A stretch of 38,135 bases of DNA, taken from Paenibacillus whitsoniae. GTDB taxonomy: Bacteria > Bacillota > Bacilli > Paenibacillales > NBRC-103111. The DNA lies in contig NZ_RXHU01000019.1 of NCBI RefSeq assembly GCF_003955665.1, positions 1-38,135 on the forward strand. The letters run 5' to 3'. A program made the position numbers and the translations under genes. This document shows positions 33,454 through 38,135 of this stretch, piece by piece. The notes under the pieces are model-generated. The model did not search any database. It saw only the letters and a list, made by a program, of their open reading frames with translations, and was not told the DNA's origin. How positions within the stretch are numbered: the first letter of the stretch is position 1; the number at the start of each line of letters is the position of its first letter.

Positions 33454-34023
33454 TCAGTCAAATGTTACGCGCCCGCCTTCAAGCGAGGCAATGCGTGCCA
33501 AAGATTCAACGCGGATGCCCTTCTCGCGAATCGAGTTGCCGCCGGCTTGGAACGATTTTTCCACTGCGATCCCTACGCCGACCAGCTCGGCGCCCGCCTT
33601 TTCTACAATGCGAATCAACCCGCGCGCCGCGTCGCCATTGGCGATGAAATCGTCGATGATCAACACGCGATCTCCTGGATGCAGCAAATGGGAGGACACC
33701 ATAATGTCCGTCACAATCCCTTTCGTAAAAGAAGGAACACGCTCGCTGTACGTATCCTGGTCCATTGTCAGGGTCTTTTTTCTTCTCGCAAAGATCATCG
33801 GTATTTCAAGCGTAAGCGCCGTCGTATACGCAATCGGGATCCCAGAGGATTCCACCGTCAGCACTTTGTCCGGCTTGGTTTCTCTGAACAATCTTGCAAA
33901 CTCTCTCCCCATTTCCAGGACTAGAGCAGGATCGATCTGATGATTCAATATCGTATCGAGCTTTAAAACTTTATCCGAAACCACGACGCCGACTTCTTGA
34001 ATCCGCCGTTTTAACAATTCCAT
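33454..34023 (-). CDS. xpt: Xanthine phosphoribosyltransferase
   Basis: A 189-residue purine salvage enzyme making XMP from xanthine and PRPP. I chose the second ATG (34023), which has AGAGGGGG 8 bases upstream and matches the N-terminus of Bacillus Xpt (MELLKRRIQEVGVVVSD). The PRPP-binding loop is VLIIDDFIANGDAARG, and VESSGIP and EKSFQ are also typical. The candidate promoter lies only about 40 bases before the start, which leaves no room for a purine riboswitch. No pbuX permease gene follows. Confidence 0.95.
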   Translation of the reverse strand: MELLKRRIQEVGVVVSDKVLKLDTILNHQIDPALVLEMGREFARLFRETKPDKVLTVESSGIPIAYTTALTLEIPMIFARRKKTLTMDQDTYSERVPSFTKGIVTDIMVSSHLLHPGDRVLIIDDFIANGDAARGLIRIVEKAGAELVGVGIAVEKSFQAGGNSIREKGIRVESLARIASLEGGRVTFD

Positions 34024-34061
34024 GGACATAACCCCCTCTGCCTGTCTATTATGAGTAAATT

Positions 34062-34091
34062 ACCATACCGACAACACTCGTTTCAAGTCAA
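34062..34091 (-). promoter_or_regulatory. Candidate xpt promoter
   Basis: On the minus strand TTGACT (34091-34086), an 18-base spacer, and TATGGT (34067-34062). The start codon follows about 38 bases after the -10. Confidence 0.5.
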
Positions 34092-34210
34092 AAATAAAAA
34101 TGTCGCGAAGATTGAAACTTTTTCCATCCTCTAACTGTCTATTCTTATATAGAAGAAAATCACGCTGCGATTTCGTTCTTGAATTGCTCACATTTGGGCA
34201 TCTAGATGCA

Positions 34211-34238
34211 TTGAAAATCGGCCGATAAACGGTATGAT
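34211..34238 (+). promoter_or_regulatory. Candidate promoter of the lipoprotein gene
   Basis: TTGAAA (34211-34216), a 16-base spacer, and TATGAT (34233-34238), 60 bases before the TTG start. Confidence 0.5.
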
Positions 34239-34297
34239 TAAAACAGTCGTCATTTTTAGTTGACATGATCCTAGTCTCGCGGAAAGGATAGATCGCC

Positions 34298-35008
34298 TTG
34301 AACAGCCTCATAAAACCTATTATACAAGGATGTGTGCCGGTAGCGGTCCTATCCGTTCTTGTAACGGGATGCCAGGATGCTGCTGCCCCATCTCCACTCG
34401 CATCAACCTCGCCTGTCTCGACCTCCACCTCTTACGAATGGCGAGACGAGCCTACGCCGACAATCGCTGTCGCGATGCCTTCCGCAACACCGAATCAGGA
34501 AGACAACAAGCAGCATGAAGCACAGGTTGCCGGAGCCTCGTCTACGACGACGCAGGAAGTCGATGTACCGCAGTCAATTGTGAACCCGAAATCGACACCG
34601 AAGCCGAATGTGAAAGCCGAGAATGCTTATCAACAGGAAAAGCCTACACTTATGGGCGTCAAAATAGGAAGTGCCAAAGGCGACGTCGTCGCGCTCTTCG
34701 GTAAAGCGAGCAAGCAGTTTGCCATGGAAGAAGATGGGATCGAGGTGTATGATTACGGCGACTTCTCCTTTGGTTTTACAAGCAAGGGAATCGTAGAATT
34801 CGTCGACGTCCACTCCGGCGACATTGATCCTGGGCTGCATGGCTTGCGAATTGGACAGCAGGTGCAGGATGCCCTCTCCATTCTTGGCAAGCCGGATGCG
34901 AAGACCGCCTATATGCTCTCGTATAAAGCGCAGGGCACCGTGCTGAGATTGGATCTGGATCCCAAAGACTCGACGATTCAGTCGGTCAAGTTGTTTGGCG
35001 GGCAGTAA
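34298..35008 (+). CDS. Lipoprotein with duplicated C-terminal motif (DUF4309/SmpA-like fold)
   Basis: A 236-residue lipoprotein starting at TTG with AAAGGA about 9 bases upstream. The lipobox is VTGC (Cys25), followed by a Ser/Thr/Pro-rich linker to about residue 110. The globular end has two copies of the same unit: GVKIGSAKGDVVALFGKA and GLRIGQQVQDALSILGKP, each followed by strands (VYDYGDFSFGFTSKG; LSYKAQGTVLRLDLD). Such G..IG.....LLGKP units occur in small envelope proteins such as the DUF4309 group. The function is unknown; a role at the cell surface is likely. Confidence 0.7.
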   Translation: MNSLIKPIIQGCVPVAVLSVLVTGCQDAAAPSPLASTSPVSTSTSYEWRDEPTPTIAVAMPSATPNQEDNKQHEAQVAGASSTTTQEVDVPQSIVNPKSTPKPNVKAENAYQQEKPTLMGVKIGSAKGDVVALFGKASKQFAMEEDGIEVYDYGDFSFGFTSKGIVEFVDVHSGDIDPGLHGLRIGQQVQDALSILGKPDAKTAYMLSYKAQGTVLRLDLDPKDSTIQSVKLFGGQ

Positions 35009-35028
35009 AGGAATAGCTGAACACGAAA

Positions 35029-35071
35029 GAAGCCGCCTTGCCTGGTAATTAACCGAGCGAGGTGGCTTTTT
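35029..35071 (+). terminator. Terminator of the lipoprotein gene
   Basis: AAGCCGCCTTGC and GCGAGGTGGCTT form a stem with two G-T pairs, followed by TTT. Confidence 0.75.
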
Positions 35072-35087
35072 ACGTTACCATCAGAGA

Positions 35088-35123
35088 CTGCGAGGAAATA
35101 AAGTACCGCTAATTTCCTCGCAG
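35088..35123 (-). terminator. Hairpin after the GH28-type gene
   Basis: CTGCGAGGAAAT (35088-35099) pairs perfectly with ATTTCCTCGCAG (35112-35123), 5 bases past the gene's end on the minus strand. There is no T-run, so it may protect the 3' end rather than terminate. Confidence 0.55.
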
Positions 35124-35127
35124 CTCA

Positions 35128-36483
35128 TTAATACTCCGTAACATCCTCTTTCAACACCGTGCAATGCTCAATCCGATACGACTCCCGCGTATCCGCCTGA
35201 AAGGCGTGGAACTTGACCCCCTCCAGCGAAAGCCGCTCCACATGTCTGACATCCATAAACGTCGTTCGGCTCCAGGTCGGATAATAGTTCTCGGAGACGA
35301 GGTCGGGATGCTCGAATCGCATGTCCCAGACTTTCGGATAGTCTGCCGGAATGTCTTCTTTGTTAACGCCGCCAATAAACGTGTACGTCACATGTTTGAG
35401 CGTTAGATCGCGGATCGGATGGCTCTCGCAAGCGTCGATGCGAATCCCGTTAAAAGATGGACACCCCATCACATCATCCGTAAAACGGTAGTGGGTATTG
35501 TTCATCTCCTCGTCATCCGTCGCGATGATGTCCGAGAGTAGAATGCGTGCCATCGTCCCGATCTCCGGCATCGCTTCAAGTCCGACAGAAGAGCCGATCA
35601 CGTCCAGACGGTTATTCAAAATGATAAAGATCGGCCGCGTCACATTGCGCATCACGAGCCCTTGCGCCACGATGTCGGTGATGCTGCCGCCTTCGGTGCA
35701 TTCGATCTTGATGCCCTCACGCCATACGTTCTCAAACGTGCAGTTATGAATAGCCACATTGGAAATATCCCCGACCGATTTCAGCCCGATCCGAATGCCT
35801 GCGCAAATGGACGTAAAATGGCAGTTGACAATATGGACATTTTTCATTGGATAATCCTTGCTGCTGGCTTGTAAACAAAGATTGTCGTCGGTTCCGAGAA
35901 TGCGGCAGTTGGAGATGAACACGTTTTTGCAGCCGTCGTAATCCAGCCCGTCCCCGTTATACCTGCGGTCATTGCGGATGTCCAGGCCGTCGCACCAAAT
36001 GTTCTCGCTGTCGAGAAAAGCGGTCGTCCACGCCGTCGAGTTGTGCAGCCGAAGACCTTTCACATGAATGTGCGCGCATCTCAAAAAACGCATCATCATC
36101 GGACGGTCGATCGTCCCCTCATTCGGAAAGCATTCCGCATTACCGTTGATCTCGCCTTGGCCAATAACGCCAATATTCGTCGCATCCTCCGCGTAGATCA
36201 AGCACTTATCCATATCCTTTTCGTTCACATAGCGGTTGTAGTGTGTCCCGTCCGCATAATCGCGAATATCGGGGTTCGCCAGCAGAACTGCCGAAGCATT
36301 TACTTGCAAATAGACATTAGATTTCAAAAAAATCGTGCCGCTGACGAACGTTCCACCCGCCAGAACAACCGTGCCGCCCCCCGCTTCCGCGCAGCAATCG
36401 ATCGTCTGTTGAATCGCCGTCGTATCTACGGTAGTTCCATCGCCAACAGCCCCAAAATCTTTTACGTTATACATATCAAGCAA
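35128..36483 (-). CDS. GH28-type beta-helix glycoside hydrolase (polygalacturonase-like)
   Basis: About 451 residues. The frame is open to an ATG at 36519, but the TTG at 36483 has GGAGG at 9 bases and gives a start close to the conserved MYNVKDFGAVGDGTTVDTTA. A later ATG at 36474 has no ribosome site. The GH28 acidic pattern is visible as NGDGLDYDG (Asp178, Asp181) and GTDDN (Asp199, Asp200). The usual GHG with the catalytic His is not present; the region reads CHFTSICAGIRIG. There is no signal peptide, so it should act inside the cell on imported oligogalacturonides. It follows the heparinase-like gene in the same direction. Confidence 0.8.
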   Translation of the reverse strand: MLDMYNVKDFGAVGDGTTVDTTAIQQTIDCCAEAGGGTVVLAGGTFVSGTIFLKSNVYLQVNASAVLLANPDIRDYADGTHYNRYVNEKDMDKCLIYAEDATNIGVIGQGEINGNAECFPNEGTIDRPMMMRFLRCAHIHVKGLRLHNSTAWTTAFLDSENIWCDGLDIRNDRRYNGDGLDYDGCKNVFISNCRILGTDDNLCLQASSKDYPMKNVHIVNCHFTSICAGIRIGLKSVGDISNVAIHNCTFENVWREGIKIECTEGGSITDIVAQGLVMRNVTRPIFIILNNRLDVIGSSVGLEAMPEIGTMARILLSDIIATDDEEMNNTHYRFTDDVMGCPSFNGIRIDACESHPIRDLTLKHVTYTFIGGVNKEDIPADYPKVWDMRFEHPDLVSENYYPTWSRTTFMDVRHVERLSLEGVKFHAFQADTRESYRIEHCTVLKEDVTEY

Positions 36484-36559
36484 TTGGCTCGCCCTCCAAC
36501 GTGTTCTGAATGTTGTCATGCCTCTCTACATGCTAGTTCATGCGGCTGTCGCTGGGTAT

Positions 36560-36590
36560 GCGTTTTTTTCAGGAAAACGTGCGTTTTTTT
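36560..36590. repeat. GCGTTTTTTT direct repeat, 21 bases apart
   Basis: GCGTTTTTTT at 36560-36569 and again at 36581-36590. The 21-base step is two DNA turns, the spacing of AraC-type operators. It lies 77 bases or more upstream of the GH28-type start, in the 133-base gap after the lyase gene. Confidence 0.4.
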
Positions 36591-36616
36591 AACGAGTTTC
36601 CCGGCATCCGTACTGC

Positions 36617-38135
36617 CTAAAGATCGAGATCCATACACACATCCCCATGTGTGATTTTGAGATGACCATCTGCATAATGGACGGCGTCCAAACGTCGCTC
36701 CCCTTGTGTTTTCGCATGCAAAATCGTCAGAAATCCGTCCTTGGCATCCGCCACGGCACGAATGTAATCCAGCGTCGTTCCATCTCCGGGCTTGCCCGGC
36801 GTAAATTGCGTCGCTCGCCCTTGCTCAATCCACGATCGTTTGACGCGGCTTGCGAGCACCGTTTCGAGCTCAACGCCGTAATAGCCTTCTGATACATAGG
36901 AAGCTCCGTCCTTTGCCGTGCTCACCGCCGCAACCGGCAGGCTGAACAGCACCTCGCCCTCGAAGTCGTAGATTCGATCGTAAATGACATAAAGATCATG
37001 TTGTTTGAGATAACGGATGTCTCTTCTGTGTCTGCCTGCGCCTTCGGGATTCAGGATCTCAATGGAGATAAAATCTATCTCCTCGCCTGGCGCATAAGCC
37101 AGGACATGGCTCGTTCTCGGCACATCGACCCAGCCGCGTTCTAGGCTGTACGTGCCCGCCGTCAAATTAATCGCGCCGCTGCCGGATTTTGGGAAAGCCT
37201 TCCGACGCGTCGCAAACTGTACGCACGCGTGCGAATACGAGGAAATATGCCAGCTCGTGCTGCTGTCAAAGTAGCCTTCAATGCCGGAGTCCATGACGAG
37301 CGGCACAGCATTTTTATACAGGATAAAAGACCCTTGATCCAGGTGCCCGTGGCCGATCGGCTGAGGGCTGGACATCACGGCGAAATAGCTTCCGTGACCA
37401 TCCCCTCTGAATATGTGGAGGCCCGCATCCGAGTAGCTCACCTCAGAGGAGTGCGCCAGTTCGCCGTCGCACGCATAACGGTCGCTAAGCGCGAGCAGAT
37501 TGTCCAACGCAATCCCTTCGCCCCACAGCTTCTTGAACGGCTTGCCGGCCTTCACCCATGTCAGGTACATGCGATCGGCGAGCGCCTTATTCACCTTCGC
37601 GACATCGGCCAGATATGTCGTGTAGCTGCCGAACTCCGCGCCGCCGCTCAGCGCGTGATCGCCAAAGGGCGGCGTTCCGATGCGGCCGCTAAAAAACGTA
37701 TAGCCCGGCGTCTGCACTTGCACGCTGAAATCGAACATTTCAGGCAGACGCGTCGTGGCAAACCAGTTGTCTCCCATCATGTGGGCAACGACCTTCGCGT
37801 AACCAGCAAAGCGCTCCAGCGCCGCATGATGATACCGAATCGACTCCGGCCACGAGCCGTCGGGGTTCACATTCAGCGATAGCTGCGCTTGCAGCACGGC
37901 GTGCGCGTTATAGAGCCAAGCCTTGCGGTTCGGAAAATCGTCCAGCACGAGCATCATATAAGCGGTGCCCGCGCACATATCCGTCTGCCAGTTGCTGCAG
38001 CCCCGCTGCGCCGCTTCGGCGGTTAGCTCCGTCCGGTCGCGCAAATCCAGCATATAGCGCAGCAAATACTCGGTCATCGCATAGAACCGGCCCTTCTCCT
38101 CCTCCGTAAAGACGCCGGCCATCTTAATCAGCGAG
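36617..38135 (-). CDS. Heparinase II/III-like polysaccharide lyase, N-terminus outside window
   Basis: At least 505 residues. The frame has an ATG at 38122 but stays open to the window edge (codons SLIK before it), so the true start is probably beyond the window. The N-terminal half is an alpha/alpha toroid (NWQTDMCAGTAYMMLVLDDF, NPDGSWPESIRYHHAALERF, TPPFGDHALSGGAEFG). The second half has the heparinase II/III beta-sheet signature (GHGHLDQGSFILYKN, VMDSGIEGYFDS, SYSHACVQF). The family cleaves uronic-acid polysaccharides such as heparan or alginate and plant uronans by elimination. No signal peptide can be judged. It is probably in one operon with the GH28-type gene. Confidence 0.85.
   Translation of the reverse strand, partial: SLIKMAGVFTEEEKGRFYAMTEYLLRYMLDLRDRTELTAEAAQRGCSNWQTDMCAGTAYMMLVLDDFPNRKAWLYNAHAVLQAQLSLNVNPDGSWPESIRYHHAALERFAGYAKVVAHMMGDNWFATTRLPEMFDFSVQVQTPGYTFFSGRIGTPPFGDHALSGGAEFGSYTTYLADVAKVNKALADRMYLTWVKAGKPFKKLWGEGIALDNLLALSDRYACDGELAHSSEVSYSDAGLHIFRGDGHGSYFAVMSSPQPIGHGHLDQGSFILYKNAVPLVMDSGIEGYFDSSTSWHISSYSHACVQFATRRKAFPKSGSGAINLTAGTYSLERGWVDVPRTSHVLAYAPGEEIDFISIEILNPEGAGRHRRDIRYLKQHDLYVIYDRIYDFEGEVLFSLPVAAVSTAKDGASYVSEGYYGVELETVLASRVKRSWIEQGRATQFTPGKPGDGTTLDYIRAVADAKDGFLTILHAKTQGERRLDAVHYADGHLKITHGDVCMDLDL

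Noticed and set aside
34060..34428. A minus-strand frame upstream of xpt
   Set aside because: It crosses the promoter region and the antisense of the lipoprotein gene and has no ribosome site.

Overview
The window looks like a chromosomal segment of a Paenibacillus-type (Paenibacillaceae, Firmicutes) bacterium. The signs are: strong AGGAGG-type ribosome binding sites; ABC sugar importers of the LplA/LplB/LplC type without their own ATPase gene; large membrane-bound AraC regulators with a Cache sensor; a Bacillus-like yqhM(lipM)/yqhH/yqhG/yqzE neighbourhood; and an intergenic GCGGAACGAGG repeat of the kind common in Paenibacillus. Most of the window is of moderate GC; positions about 5.15-8.66 kb are clearly AT-rich and look acquired. 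I ran no searches. Function calls rest on reading the sequences and on family knowledge.

Layout. (1) 1-3.9 kb, minus strand: a sugar-uptake operon (two permeases, a lipoprotein binding protein, then the start of a GH88/GH105 unsaturated-uronyl hydrolase that runs off the window). Its likely AraC-type sensor-regulator lies next to it as a broken gene (4.26-5.15 kb). (2) 5.26-8.66 kb: an AT-rich island bounded by inverted, multiply repeated ends that resemble IS21-family termini but with no istA/istB. It holds an internally deleted ISL3-type transposase, two small secreted proteins of unknown function and a lipoprotein built like an S26 signal peptidase that lacks the catalytic Ser and Lys. (3) 8.7-12.5 kb: divergent nrdJ (B12-dependent ribonucleotide reductase) and a D-amino acid aminotransferase, with candidate NrdR boxes and a LexA-like box between them. 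(4) 12.5-20.7 kb, minus strand: a second polysaccharide locus (permease, binding protein, AraC sensor-regulator, permease, secreted beta-helix protein). It reads as four transcription units, three with a recognisable terminator, and each has a related TATAC/GTGTATTG dyad upstream. (5) 21-27.6 kb: lipM, the yqhH-yqhG pair, a secreted protein, yqzE, two small unknown proteins and a BI-1/YetJ membrane protein. (6) 27.7-30.6 kb: an ECF41 sigma factor divergent from a carboxymuconolactone decarboxylase/AhpD-like gene, with matching ECF41-type promoters on both sides, plus a membrane protein-SDR pair. (7) 31-35 kb: tRNA-Leu(CAG), cobinamide-salvage gene cbiZ, several small unknown genes, xpt and a lipoprotein. 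(8) 35.1-38.1 kb, minus strand: a GH28-type beta-helix enzyme and a heparinase II/III-like lyase cut by the window edge.

How the parts fit. Three separate loci (1-5, 12.5-20.7 and 35-38 kb) point to use of pectin-like or other uronic-acid plant polysaccharides: secreted or cytoplasmic beta-helix and lyase enzymes, import of oligosaccharides, and intracellular trimming of unsaturated sugars. NrdJ needs adenosylcobalamin, and CbiZ would salvage cobinamides for it. The most interesting parts are the IS21-like-bounded cargo island, the repeated operator/promoter dyad of the 12.5-20.7 kb locus, and the ECF41 promoter pair.
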